From Salvelinus alpinus (lineage: Eukaryota; Chordata; Actinopteri; Salmoniformes; Salmonidae): a DNA stretch of 64,000 nucleotides. The DNA is taken from NCBI RefSeq assembly GCF_045679555.1, contig NC_092092.1, positions 22,310,969-22,374,968 on the forward strand, given 5' to 3'. Shown here one piece after another: positions 35,126 to 46,724 of the stretch. Both the position numbers and the translations under genes were made by a program. Under the pieces are notes generated by a model. That model searched no databases and had not been told where the DNA came from. It saw nothing but the letters and a program-made list of their open reading frames with translations. How positions within the stretch are numbered: position 1 is the first letter of the stretch; the number at the start of each line of letters is the position of its first letter.

Positions 35126-35881
35126 GTGAGTATCATGGCTTAAATCAAGGGCACTTAGGGTTTTCTCACTGTATATCGAAAAACAAGGCATGGTTAGTTG
35201 CCAAATACTTGAGCTAAAACATGAGAACATCCTTAAACCTGTTTGAAGTGGAACCAGTACTGTTGCTGACATGTGTTCTTTCTTCACTGCTTGTGATGGA
35301 TTCTGAAAACTGGTCATTTCTATTCATATTGGTAAAGTTAATTTTTTCTGTTTAAAGCGGAACATAGGATCACGAGAATACCGTGAAGTCACATAGAATT
35401 TCTGCTTCAAGCGACACTGAGGATCACATGAATAGCTAATGGTTACTGACAGTTTTTTTCTTTTCTTCAATTGTTGTGGAGACCACCTTCATGGCCAATT
35501 TCTTGTCTTTATCTTGCAATCATTTTGTGACAATAATGCTCCCTAAAATGGTTATCATTATTTACTGCCTTGTAAAGGACACTCTGCCGTGTTGAAGTGT
35601 CGAGCCTTTACAGCTATGTTCAATGAAGCACACTGTTACAATGATAGTGATGGAGGAGGAAGAAGAGGAAAATCCCAGCTGGACTGACATAGAATGTTAT
35701 GAATACACTTGCCTGTATAAGAGTACAGAAGAACGTGTGTGTGTGGGGGAGTTGGGGTGTTTCTACAGCGTGTCATTGCACATGCATTCATGCAAGCCCC
35801 AAGTTGGTGTCTGGCTACTTTTGATTGTGTGTGCGTGCCTGGTTAAGTCTGTGGGTGGGACTCTGTAGCTTGTTTGCATAA
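35126..35881 (+). other. DESI2 intron 3, unique start
   Basis: No repeat recognised. The 81-codon frame at 35623-35868 has no known motif. Confidence 0.45.
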
Positions 35882-37197
35882 ATTAGGCTTTATTTGTCAC
35901 ATGAGCCGAATACAAGTGTAGACCTTACCATGAAATGCTTATTTACAAGCCCTTAACCAACAGTGCAGTTCAAGAAGAGTTAAGAAAATATTTACCAAAT
36001 AAACGAAAGTAAAAAATAATAAAAAGTAACACAATAAAATAACAATAACGAGGCTATATACAGGAGGTACCGGTACTGAGCCAATGTGCGGGGGTACAGG
36101 TTAGAGGTCATTTGTACATGTAGGTAGGGGTGAAGTGACTATGCATAGATAATAAACAGTGAGTAGCAGCAGTGTACAAAACCAATGGGGGGGATCAATG
36201 TAAATAGTCCGGTGGCCATTTGATTAATTGTTCAGCAGTCTTATGGCTTGGGGGTAGAAGCTGTTAAGGAGCCTTTTGGTCCTAGACTTAGCACCCTGGT
36301 ACCGCTTGCTGTGCGGTAGCAGAGAAAACAGTCTATGACTTGGGTGACTGGAGTCTCTGACAATTTTTTGGGCTTTCCTCTGACACCGCCTGTTATATTG
36401 GTCCTGTATGGCAGCAAGCTTGGCCCCAGTGATGTACTGGGCCATACGCACTACCCTCTGTAGCGCCTTATGGTCAGATCCCGAGCAGTTGCCATACCAG
36501 GCAGTGATGCAACCAGTCAGGATGCTCTCGATGTTGCAGCTGTATAACTTTTTGAGGATCTGAAGACCCATGCCAAATCTTTTCAGTCTCCTGAGGGGGG
36601 GAAAAGGTGTTGTCGTGCCCGCTTCACGACTGTCTTGGTGTGTTTGGACCATGATAGTTTGTTGGTGATGTGGACACCAAGGAACTTAACTCTCGAACCG
36701 CTCCACTACAGCCCTGTCGATATTAATGGGGGCCTGTTCGGCCCGCCTTTTCCTGTAGTCCACAATCAGCTCCTTTTGTCTTGCTCACATTGAGGGAGAG
36801 GTTGTTGTCCTGGCACCACACTGCCAGGTCTCTGACCTCCCTATAGGCTGTCTCATCGTTGTCGGTGATCAGGCCTACCACTGTTGTGTCGTCAGAAAAC
36901 TTAATGATGGTGTTAGAGTTGTTTGGCCATGCAGTTGTGGGTGAACAAGGAGTACAGGAGGGGACTAAGTACACACCCCTGAGGGGCCCCAGTGTTGAGG
37001 AACAGTGTGGCAGACGTGTTGTTGCCTACCCATAGCACCTGGGGTCGGTCCGTCAAGAAGTCCAGGATCCAGTTGCAGAGGGAGGTGTTTAGTCCCTGGT
37101 TCCTTAGCTTAGTGATGAGCTTTGTGGGCATTATGGTGTTGAACGCTGAACTGTAGTCAATGAACAGCATTCTCACATAGGTGTTCCCTTTGTCCAG
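35882..37197 (-). mobile_element. LINE-D copy 1, segment 1 (3' end and polymerase)
   Basis: The low end is the 3' tail (TTTATTTGTCACATGAGCC). Minus-strand coding follows: SILTGCITAWYGNC, RLLNSFYPQAIRLL, IIKFSDDTTVVGLI (the FADD-type catalytic box with Ala to Ser), NNLSLNVSKTK and [27 protein letters not shown]. Frames are interrupted repeatedly. It is cut at 37197 by LINE-E and continues at 38431. Confidence 0.85.
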
Positions 37198-38430
37198 GTG
37201 GGAAATGACTATCTAAAGGATAGAAGTCAGGCTGTTAGAGTCGACAGCATCCAGTCGGAGCCATTGGAGTTGGTTAAAGGTGTCCCACAAGGTTCTATAC
37301 TTATTCCATTACTGTTCACTCTCTACATAAACAATATCGGTGATGAGATAAGAAAGTGTCAAATTCATTTATATGCTTATGACACTGTCATGTACTCTAT
37401 CGCTTCATCGGCTGACCAAGCATTATCATTATTGGAGACAGATTTTAAGATATTACAAGGGTATTTTATATAGCTGAAACTTGTTTTAAATGCAAAGAAA
37501 ACACATTTTATGATTTTTAAAAGGTTCAAAAAGTTGGTTGAAAATACACTTGCACTTACAAGCTTAGATGGTTCTCAAATTAATCAGGTCTCTGCATATA
37601 AATACTTAGAGATATGGTTGGATGATTAACTGTCTTTTAAAATGCATATTGACGAACTTTGTAAACGGCTAAAAATCAAGCTATGCTTCCTCTATAGAAA
37701 CAGGACATGTTTGTCCTCTACAAATAGAAGACAAATTGTGCAAGCTACTTTTATGTCTGTTATAGATTATGGGGATATTATTTACATGCATGCTACGGCA
37801 TCAACACTTAAATCGCTGGATGCTACTTATCATTGCGCACTTAGGTTTATTACGGGTGCTAGCTACAGAACTCACCATTGTGTTTTTTATCAAAATGTGG
37901 GTTGGATTTCGCTGTCCATGAGACGAGAACAACATGCTCTCGTGTTTGTCTATAAAGCACTTCTGAATAAGCTACCTTCTTATTTATCATCACTCATCAA
38001 TATTAGAATTAGAATTCCTAAAACCAGGTCTCAAGCATGGATTACACTTGAGGCCCATGTGATTTCCACAGAGTTGGGAATGGTTGCCTTTTCCTGTTAC
38101 GCGCCTTGCCTATGGAATAGCCTGCAGACTAAACTTAAACTTGAGACTCTTGTCCCCCTTGCCCATTTTTATTTTTATATTGCTTGTAACTGTTTCGGGT
38201 AATGCAAGTTCTTGTGCTGTTAGGTTATTCCCGTATGTGTAAATGTAATCCGTTGCTGTATTTTTTTTGTGTTACCTGTGATCGTTTTGTTTGTCTTGTG
38301 TAGTTTCTTAATCTTAATAATTGTACCTAAACTGTATGTGTAAACATGTCTACGCAGGGCCCAGCTGTAAAAGAGACCTTGGTCTCAGGCTGTGTTCCTT
38401 GTTGAAATAAAGGTTCAAAAAAGAAAAGAA
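37198..38430 (+). mobile_element. LINE-E, 5'-truncated, inserted in LINE-D copy 1
   Basis: Encodes VKGVPQGSILIPLLFTLYINN, HLYAYDTVMYS where YADD should stand, then after two stops MHIDELCKRLKIKLCFLYRN, YGDIIYMHA and WNSLQTKLKL. The catalytic Asp pair is altered to YD. The 3' end is GAAATAAAGGTTCAAAAAAG. LINE-D text GGTGGGAAA before it resumes after it as ATGGCAGTGTGG, so the insertion is clean. Confidence 0.85.
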
Positions 38431-39133
38431 AATGGCAGTGTGGAATGCGATTGAGATTGCGTCATCTGGATCTGTTGGGTCAGTTTGCGAATTGGAGTGG
38501 GTCTATGGTATCCGGGAGGATGCTATTGATGTGAGCCATGACCAGCCTTTCAAAGCACTTCATGGCGACCGACGTGAGTGCTACGGGGTGGTAATCATTT
38601 CGGCAGGTTACCTTCGCTTCCTTGGGCACAGGGACTATGGTGGTCTGCTTGAAACGTAGGTATTACAGACTCAGTCAGGGAGAGGTTGAAAATGTTAATG
38701 AGTACACGTCCTGGTAATCCGCCTGGCCCCGTGAATGTTGACCTGTATAAAGGTCTTGGTCATATCGCCTACCGTCCAGAACTGCTGGTGCTCTTGTGCA
38801 TGCTTCAGTGTTGCTTGCCTCGAAGCGAGCATAAAAGGCGTTTAGCTCGTCTGGTAGGCTCCCTTCACTGGGCAGCTCGCGTCAGGGTTTCCCTTTGTAG
38901 TCCGTAATAGTTTTCAAGCCCTGCCACATCCGACGAGCATCAGAGCCGGTGTAGTAGGATTCAGTCTTAATCCTGTATTGACACTTTGCTTTTATGATGG
39001 TTCGTCTGAGTGCATAGCGGGATTTCTTATAAGCGTCCGGATTAGTGTCCCACTCCTTGTAAGAGGCAGCTCTAGCCTTTAGCTCGATGCGGATGTTGCC
39101 TGCAATCCATGACTTCTGGTTGGGATATGTAAG
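38431..39133 (-). mobile_element. LINE-D copy 1, segment 2
   Basis: Continuation of LINE-D on the minus strand, upstream part of the polymerase and the region before it. It parallels 44460-45180 of LINE-D2 (TCTGTTGGGTCAGTTTGCGA vs CTATTGGGGTGGTAAGCAAA; CACTTCATGGCGACCG vs CACTTCATGATGACGG). It stops at a TA where the 12.9-kb insertion begins. Confidence 0.8.
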
Positions 39134-39159
39134 TACAGTGGTTCCTCCTTTAAACGTTG

Positions 39160-40521
39160 CGAGCTTACACCGCGGGACTTAGAGGTACCCAGCGTCACGG
39201 CTTCATTGCTCCAGACCACCACAAGGGGGAGTTTTGGCACTCATTATACACTTGGGTCCCAAGGTTTTTATATGACCAATCATATTGAGTGGTTTCAATG
39301 ATGAATTTAACGCGAGTCACCCGTCCCTGGTGACTTTCTTCAGCAAAGATGGCTGACAACATTGCGGTGGAAGCAAATGTAAGTAATTATAATGTCATAA
39401 CGAGTCAAGCAAAACATTTGCAATTTAGAGGAATATGTTAGTGAATGTAGAGAAACGATTGTGCATATTCTTTTTGTCATGAAGTTAATTTAACGAAAAT
39501 TGCTATTTAGCAAGTTAGCTGACTAGCTAACATTAGCCAACTAGCTAGCTGGTGTTATGACATGAGTATGACATTGTAATTCGTGTTGTTTAATGTTTTA
39601 GGGACTCCTGAGAGAACTAGCAAACCAGGCTGTCGTCTTGGGAAACAGTAGATGTAAAGAATCTATCTAGCTAAAGCATTTACTGCAAATTTAATGTACA
39701 ATTGTGTAAGTTTGCCTTGCCGTGCAATGCAGCTGAAGTAACATAGCTAGCTAGATAACTATTTACTTGCTAATTGTGTAGTGGAGGATAAAAAATAACT
39801 GTATGCCTATGGATGTGTAGCTAGCTACAGTATGTAGCCGATCTGTGTATGGGCCCTAAAACGTTAGATTGTTAAGAATATTAGTTCAGAACCTATGAAC
39901 CTCAGCTATCATAGTTGTTGTATCAACTTCAAGTCTGAAATGCATTAATGAAGCCTATGGATAGAGTAGAATATAATAACTCTATTGTGCCAAGGATGCA
40001 AGTCCTATATACATGTACTGTAGTTATTACCACACATGAGATCCCCCACATTGTAGCCTGTACATTGAATATATTCACTGATCATGTACTTTTCCTTGGC
40101 AAATAAAAGTGCAGTTCAGGTATGAATCTCTGAAAGACATTCTTTTTCAGTCATATCCAATACCAAGTGTATCAAACTCCATTCTTTGAATGATGCTGTG
40201 TCTGCATGTATGTATTACAATTATACACTTCAACAGTGTTTACCGCTCCTGGGACATCAATGATTACACATTGTAACTATGCAATAGACTAGAAACATGA
40301 TTTAAGTAAAGGCTGATTTATAATTCATATATACATTCGGAAAAACACTGCATCTAACTCCCTTCATCTGCATTAATCTGAGAACACAGGATAGTATTTC
40401 AATGAGATACTTAATTTCAACCAGTGGAGAATGTGAAATGGGAAAGAGTTAAGAACAGAGGCAGACAGCATATGATTAATGAATTACAGTGCTACCCTAA
40501 TTCTCTCAGTTCATCACAATT
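39160..40521. other. Internal sequence of the 12.9-kb insertion, left part
   Basis: Non-repetitive within this window. A possible short exon ATGGCTGACAACATTGCGG with donor GTAAGT lies at 39351-39380. Its reading, MADNIAVEAN, has no known match to me. Otherwise AT-rich with many CTAGCTAG words. Confidence 0.35.
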
Positions 40522-40817
40522 AATCAAATCAAATTTTATTGGTCACATACACATGGTTAGCAGACGTTAATGCGAGTGTAGCGAAATGCTTGTGCTTCTA
40601 GTTCCGACCATGCAGTAATATCTAACAAGTAATCTAACAATTTCACAACAACTACCTGATACACACACGTGTAAAGGAATTAATAAGAATATGTACATGT
40701 AAGTATATGGATGAGCGATGGCCAAACGGCATAGGCAAGATGCAGTAGATGGTATAGAGTACAGTATATACATATGAGATGAGTAATGTAGGCTATGTAA
40801 ACATATAAAGTGGCATT
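40522..40817 (-). mobile_element. LINE-D2, 3' end
   Basis: ATCAAATTTTATTGGTCACA is the typical 3' end, followed by untranslated sequence (AGCGAAATGCTTGTGCTTC). Ends in the first copy of a 15-bp target duplication (40803-40817) of the Penelope-like insert. Confidence 0.8.
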
Positions 40818-41099
40818 AAAAAGAAAGGAGGACCAAGGCACTCTTCATATAATTAATTAAAATGCCTTTTATTAGTATGGCATGTTCAATAGAAACAAAG
40901 TTGTTTAAAAACCGACGTGTTTCGGCTGCATGGCCTTCGTCAGGGAGTACGAAGGCATTTTAATTAATTATATGAAGAGTGCCTTGGTCCTCCTTTCTTT
41001 TTGATGACCAATTTACACCTTTTACCAAAGAGCACCTTCTATCTACCAAAATATACTATAGTGTACCTTAGTAGCGCTTCCCTTCCTCCTCTTTCTACT
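40818..41099 (-). mobile_element. Short Penelope-like insert with hammerhead-like core and 50-bp inverted arms
   Basis: 282 bp flanked by ATATAAAGTGGCATT on both sides (40803-40817 and 41100-41114). Arms 40818-40867 and 40953-41002 are near-perfect inverse copies (AAAGGAGGACCAAGGCACTC; GAGTGCCTTGGTCCTCCTTT). The loop reads, on the minus strand, CTGACGA, a GGC/GCC stem and GAAA, as in ribozymes of Penelope-like elements. 5'-truncated with no polymerase. The Penelope label rests on this loop sequence. Confidence 0.65.
40911..40945 (-). ncRNA. Hammerhead-ribozyme-like motif
   Basis: Minus strand 40945 to 40911: CTGACGA (core box 1), A, GGC-CATGCA-GCC (helix II), GAAA (box 2), then CACGTC, which can form a two-pair helix III (AC/GT) and C at the cleavage position. 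The A beside helix II has no partner and helix I is weak, so activity is doubtful. Small type I hammerheads are known from Penelope-like elements. Confidence 0.5.
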
Positions 41100-41114
41100 A
41101 TATAAAGTGGCATT

Positions 41115-41296
41115 GTTTAAAGTGACTAGTGATACATTTATTACATCCAATTTTTAATTATTAAAAGTGGCTAGAGATTTGAGTCAGTATGTTGGCAGCA
41201 GCCACTCAATGTTAGTGATGGCTGTTTAACAGTCTGATGGCCTTGAGATAGAAGCTGTTTTTCAGTCTCTCGGTCCCAGCTTTGATGCACCTGTAC
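41115..41296 (-). mobile_element. LINE-D2, short 3' segment
   Basis: TTGATGCACCTGTAC is the LINE-D text that resumes after hAT copy 3 (GACCTCGACTTCTGG at 43605), and GATGGCTGTTTAACAGTCTGATGGC parallels 36225-36250. It ends in the 8-bp duplication ACCTGTAC (41289-41296). Confidence 0.75.
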
Positions 41297-41424
41297 TAGA
41301 GGTCGACCGATTAATCGGAATGGCCGATTAATTAGGTCCGATTTCCAGTTTTCCTAACAATCGGAAATCGGTAGTTTTGGATGCCGATTTTGCCCCCCCC
41401 CCCCCCCCCCCCTTCTTTAAAAAA

Positions 41425-41605
41425 AAAACTAGGCAAGTCAGTTAAGAACACATTCTTATTTTCAATGATGGCCTAGGAACGGTGGGTTAACTGCCTTGTT
41501 TGGGGGCAGAACGACAGATTTTTACCTTGTCAGCTCAGGGATTCGATCTTGCAACCTTACGGTTAACTAGTCCAACGCTCTAACCACCTGCCTTCACGAG
41601 GAGCC
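41425..41605 (-). repeat. HpaI-type SINE inside hAT copy 3
   Basis: Reverse of the SINE at 19110-19310: AACTAGGCAAGTCAGTTAAG tail, GTTAAC site at 41487, and tRNA-like GGGATTCGATCTTGC region. Same relative place as in copy 2. Confidence 0.75.
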
Positions 41606-42902
41606 CGCCTGTTACGCGAATGCAGTAAGAAGCCAAGGTAAGTTGCTAGCTAGCATTAAACTTATCTTATAAAAAACAATCAATCAATCATAATCACTAG
41701 TTATAACTACACATGGTTGATGATATTACTAGTTTATCTAGCGTGTCCTGCGTTGCATATAATTGATGCAGTGCGCATTCGCGAAAAAGGACTGTCGTTG
41801 CTCCAATGTGTACCTAACCATAAACATCAATGCTTTTCATAAAATCAATACACAGAAGTATATATTTTTAAACCTGCATATTTAGCTAAAAGAAATCCAG
41901 GTTAGCAGGCAATATTAACCAGGTGAAATTGTGTCACTTCTCTTGCGTTCATTGCACGCAGAGTCAGGGTATATGCAACAGTTTGGGCCGCCTGGCTCGT
42001 TGCGAACTAATTTGCCAGAATTCTACGTAATTATGACATAACATTGAAGGTTGTGCAATGTAACAGGACTATTTAGACTGATGGATGCCACCCGTTAGAT
42101 AAAATACGTAACGGTTCCGTATTTCACTGAAATAATAAACGTTTTGTTTTCGAGATGATAGTTTCCGGATTCGACCATATTAATGACCAAAGGCTCGTAT
42201 TTCTGTGTGTTTTTATGTTATAATTAAGTCTATGATTTGATAGAGCAGTCTGACTGAGCGATGGTGGGCACCAGCAGGCTCGTAAGCATTCATTGAAACA
42301 GCACTATCCTGCGTTTTGCCAGCAGCTCTGCTGTTTATGAATTCAAGCCTATCAACTCCCGAGATTAGGCTGGTGTAACCGATGTGAAATGGCTAGCTAA
42401 TTAGCGGGGTGCGCGCTAATAGCATTTCAAACGTCACTCGCTCTGAGACTTGGAGTAGTTATTCCCCTTGCTCTGCATGGGTAACGCTGCTTCGAGGGTG
42501 GCTGTTGTCGATGTGTTCCTGGTTCGAGCCCAGGTAGCGGTGAGGAGAGGGATGGAAGCTATACTGTTACACTGGCAATACTAAAGTGCCTATAAGAACA
42601 TCCAATAGTCAAAGGTATATGAAATACAAATCGTATAGAGAGAAATAGTCCTATAATTCATATAATAACTACAACCTAAAACCTCTTACCTGGGAATATT
42701 GAAGACTCATGTTAAAAGGAACCACCAGCTTTCATATGTTCTCATGTTCTGAGCAAGGAACTTAAACGTTAGCTTTCTTACATGGCACATATTGCACTTT
42801 TACTTTCTTCTCCAACACTTTGTTTTTGCATTATTTAAACCAAATTGAACATGTTTCATTATTTATTTGAGGCTAAATTAATTTTATTGATTTATTAAGT
42901 TA

Positions 42903-43380
42903 AAATAAGTGGTCTAGTCTAGGGCACTGCATCGCAGCGCTAGCTGCGCCACCAGAGTCTCTGGGTTCGCGCCCAGGCTCTGTCGCAGCCAGCCGCGACC
43001 GGAAGGTCCGTGGGGCGACGCACAATTGGCCTAGCGTCGTCCGGGTTAGGGAGGGTTTGGCCGGTAGGGATATCCTTGTCTCATCGCGCTCCAGCGACTC
43101 CTGTGGCGGGCCGGGTGCAGTGCGCGCTAACCGAGGGGGCCAGGTGCACGGTGTTTCCTCCGACACATTGGTGCGGCTGGCTTCCGGGTTGGAGGCGCGC
43201 TGTGTTAAGAAGCAGTGCGGCTTGTTTGGGTTGTGCTTCGGAGGACGCATGGCTTTCGACCTTCGTCTCTCCCGAGCCCGTACGGGAGTTGTAGCGATGA
43301 GACAAGATAGTAATTACTAGCAATTGGATACCACGAAAATTGGGGAGAAAAGGGGGGAAAATTTAAATACAAATAAATAA
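42903..43380 (+). repeat. Second SINE, present only in hAT copy 3
   Basis: tRNA-like head with B box GGGTTCGCGCCC (42963-42974), body CGCACAATTGGCCTAGCGTC and 3' part TTGGATACCACGAAAATTGG with GGGGAGAAAAGGGG, then AAATAAATAAATAAAT. Copies 1 and 2 lack it, so it inserted after the hAT copies separated. Confidence 0.75.
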
Positions 43381-43602
43381 ATAAATAATAATAAATAAGT
43401 GTTCATTCAGTATTGTTGTAATTGTCATTATTACAACAACAAAAAAAATTGGCCGATTTAATAAATAAAAAAATATATATATATATAATTAAAAAAAATA
43501 TATATAAAAAATAATTAATTTAATCGGCATCTGCTTTTTTTGGTCCTCCAATAATCGGTATCAGCGTTGAAAAATCATAATCGGTCGACCTCTAACCTGT
43601 AC

Positions 43603-45585
43603 TGACCTCGACTTCTGGATGATAGCGGGGTGAACAGGCAGTGGCTCAGGTGGTTGTTGTCCTTGATTATCTTTTTGGCCTTCCTGTGACATCGGGTGGT
43701 GTAGGTGTCTTGGAGGGCAGGTAGTTTGCCCCCGGTGATGCATTGTGCAGACCTCACTACCCTCTGGAGAGCCTTGCGGTTGTGGGCGGAGCAGTTGCCG
43801 TACCAGGCACTGATACAGCCCGACAGGATGCTCTCGATTGTGCATCTCTAAAAGTTTGAGCGTTTTTGGTGCCAAGACAAATTTCTTCAGCCTCCTGAGG
43901 TTGGAGAGGCGCTGTTGCGCCTTCTTCACCATGCTGTCTGTGTGGGTGGACCATTTCAGTTTGTCCATGATGTCTACGCCGAGGAACTTAAAACTTTCCA
44001 CCTTCTCCACTACTGTCCCGTCGATGTGGATAGGGGGTGCTCCCTCTGCTGTTTCCTGAAGTCCACGATCATCTCCTTCTGTTTTGTTGATGTTGAGTGT
44101 GGGGTTGTTTTCCTGACATCACTCTCCGAGGGCCCTCAGCTCCTCCCTGTAGGCCGTCTTGTCGTTGTTGGTCATCAAGCCTACCATTTAGTGTCGTCTG
44201 CAAACTTGATGATTGAGTTGGAGGCGTGCATGGCCACGCAGTCATGGGTGAACAGGGAGTACAGGAGAGGACTGAGAACGCACCCTTGTGGGGCCCCAGT
44301 GTTGCGGATCAGCGGGGTGGAGATGTTGTTCCCTACCCTCGCCACCTGGGGGGCGGCCCGTCAGGAAGTCCAGGACCGAGTTGCACAGGGCGGGGTCGAG
44401 ACCCAGGGTCTCGAGCTTAATGATGAGTTTGGAGGGTACTGTGGTGTTAAATGCTGAGCTGTATTCCTCTTGTCCAGATGTGTTAGGGCAGTGTGATTGC
44501 GATTGCGTCGTCTGTGGACCTATTGGGGTGGTAAGCAAATTGGAGTGGGTCTAGGGTGTCAGGTAGGGTGGAGGTGATATGGTCCTTGACTAGTCTCTCA
44601 AAGCACTTCATGATGACGGAAGTGAGTGCTACGGGGCGATAGTCGTTTAGCTCAGTTACCTTAGCTTTCTTGGGAACAGGAACAATGGTGGCCCTCTTGA
44701 AGCATGTGGGAACAGCAGACTGGGATAGGGATTGATTGAATATGTCCTTAAACACACCAGCTAGCTGGTCTGTGCAGCTAGGGATGTCGTCTGGGCCGGC
44801 GGGCCTTGCGAGGGTTAACACGTTTAAATGTTTTACTCACGTTGGCTGCGGTGAAGGAGAGCCCTCAGGTTTTGGTAGCGGGCTGTGTCGGTGGCACTGT
44901 ATTGTCCTCAAAGCGAGCGAAGAAGTTGTTTAGTTTGTCTGGGAGCAGGACATCTGGGTCCGCAACGGGGCTGGTTTTCTTTTTGTAATCCGTGATTGAC
45001 TGTAGACCCTGCCACTTCCTCTTGTGTCTGAGCCGTTGAAATGCGATTCTGTTTTGTCTATACTGACGCTGAGCTTGTTTGATTACCTTGCAAAGGGAAT
45101 AACTACACATTTTTTTATATTCGGTCATGTTTCCGGTCGCCTTGCCCTGATTAAAAGCAGTGGTTTGCGCGACTGCTGCCATCAATCCACGCTTTCTGAT
45201 TGGGGAAGGTTTTAATAGTCGCTGTTGGCACAACATCACCGATGCACTTGCTAATAAACTCGCTCACCGAATCAGCGTATGCATCAATGTTGTTGTTCGA
45301 CGCTATCCGGAACATATCCCAGTCCACAATCTTGAAGTGTGGAATCAAATTGGTCGGACCAGCGTTAAACAGACCTGAGCACGGGCGTTTCCTGTTTTAG
45401 TTTCTGTCTATAGGCTGGGAGCAACAAAATGGAGCCGTGGTCAGATTTTCCTTTATGGAGGGCGAGGGATGGCTTTGTATGCGTCGTGGAAGTTAGAGTA
45501 GCAATGATCCAGAATTTTCCCCGCCCGGGTCGCACATTCGATGTGCTGATAGAATTTAGGGAGCCTTGTTTTCAGATTAGTGTCT
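43603..45585 (-). mobile_element. LINE-D2, main coding part
   Basis: Minus-strand pieces in order: [40 protein letters not shown] (polymerase block), [51 protein letters not shown] and QRLSNLRRLKKFVL. The order is that of an APE-type LINE polymerase of the jockey/CR1 group. Frameshifts separate all pieces. 5'-truncated, since no full endonuclease is seen. Confidence 0.85.
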
Positions 45586-46724
45586 CTAGCGGTGTCTCCT
45601 AACCTTCGGGCCAACTGGTGGCAATGACGGGACTGGCTTCCTCTCTCATATCAAAACATACCTGACAGATGGATAGAGAGAGAGCATGATTAAGCCTTTT
45701 TTTTATTCTAACACGGTCAGTCATCATAATCATCAGGAGGTGAAATGCAAAACTGACCTTGGATCATTAACTCTGGGACTACTACATCACTGTATTTCAA
45801 TGTAAAGCATCTCTTTAATAATACTTCCTGTTGACCCGACCAAGTGACCTCCTACCTATGATCATGCTGTGCCCTCTGTATCAGCCAGTTCAGATGCGGG
45901 AAGGGTTTACCAACACAGCTGATATAACCTAAAGGATTTAGGGAGAAGGGGATGAAGTGAAGGGGGGGGGGGAGAGAGAGACTGTTATTGTGTGTGGTCT
46001 CACCTGGTATCCACACTGTGGTTACAGAGTACTTTATGCTGAAAAACAGACACATGAGGACAAACAATAGGAGATGTCGTTATTAGACATAAATACCGCT
46101 TGATGATGACTTGATCATTTGAATCAGCTGTGTAGTGCTAAGGCAAAAACAAATGTGCACAGGTGTTTGGAGCATTCCAATATGCCACAGCTGTTGAGGT
46201 GTCAGGTTCACCTTAAAGGGTGATTATTCCAACTCTCTGAAAATGCTGCAGATTTTCCCGCAGACAAGGTAGGAACACATATCCCACACAGAAGAGGTGG
46301 ATAGAATTCGACAGGTCAAGGTATCCTTCCTCCAAACTGCAGTAAGTTGTTGTACTGACATGTCACAGCACTCCAAACATCTCTCCATTAGTGTTCCACT
46401 CTTACAGAGAGTGAGGGTTTTGTGGGGGGGGGTCATAATCTCTGTGGCCCTGTGGTCTTCCTCCATGAATAGTGAACACTGAGGTGGGTCCGAGGTTATA
46501 GAAATGCAAGTTGTGTGTGGCTCTGAGGTGTCTGCATCACATGCATTCCATAACCACTATCGGAGTAAACCTGAAACATTTAAATAGAGGGCTATGTCTC
46601 ACCACTTGGTTATTGCAGGGAAATCATGACTTGGCAGCAACAGATAGTCCAATGAAAAATGGCTGAGTGTTTATGTGGTGTAAATCTGTAAATTAGCAGC
46701 TGACATCTTTTTTTTTTAAATTAA
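45586..46724. other. Internal sequence of the 12.9-kb insertion, middle
   Basis: No gene or repeat recognised. A G-run with GA repeats lies at 45961-45980. Confidence 0.35.

Larger units (their letters stand above)
41297..43594 (-). mobile_element. hAT-like element copy 3, inverted relative to copy 2
   Basis: Perfect ends TAGAGGTCGACC and GGTCGACCTCTA, flanked by ACCTGTAC on both sides (41289-41296, 43595-43602). The interior is copy 2 reversed (GGTTCCGTATTTCACTGAAA; AAACATGTTCAATTT in reverse), plus a C-run (41394-41412) and one extra SINE at 42903-43380. No transposase frame. Confidence 0.85.

Noticed and set aside
43010-43323. Overlapping long frames on both strands near 43000-43320
   Set aside because: They lie in a GC-rich tRNA-derived SINE, which is open by composition and not coding.
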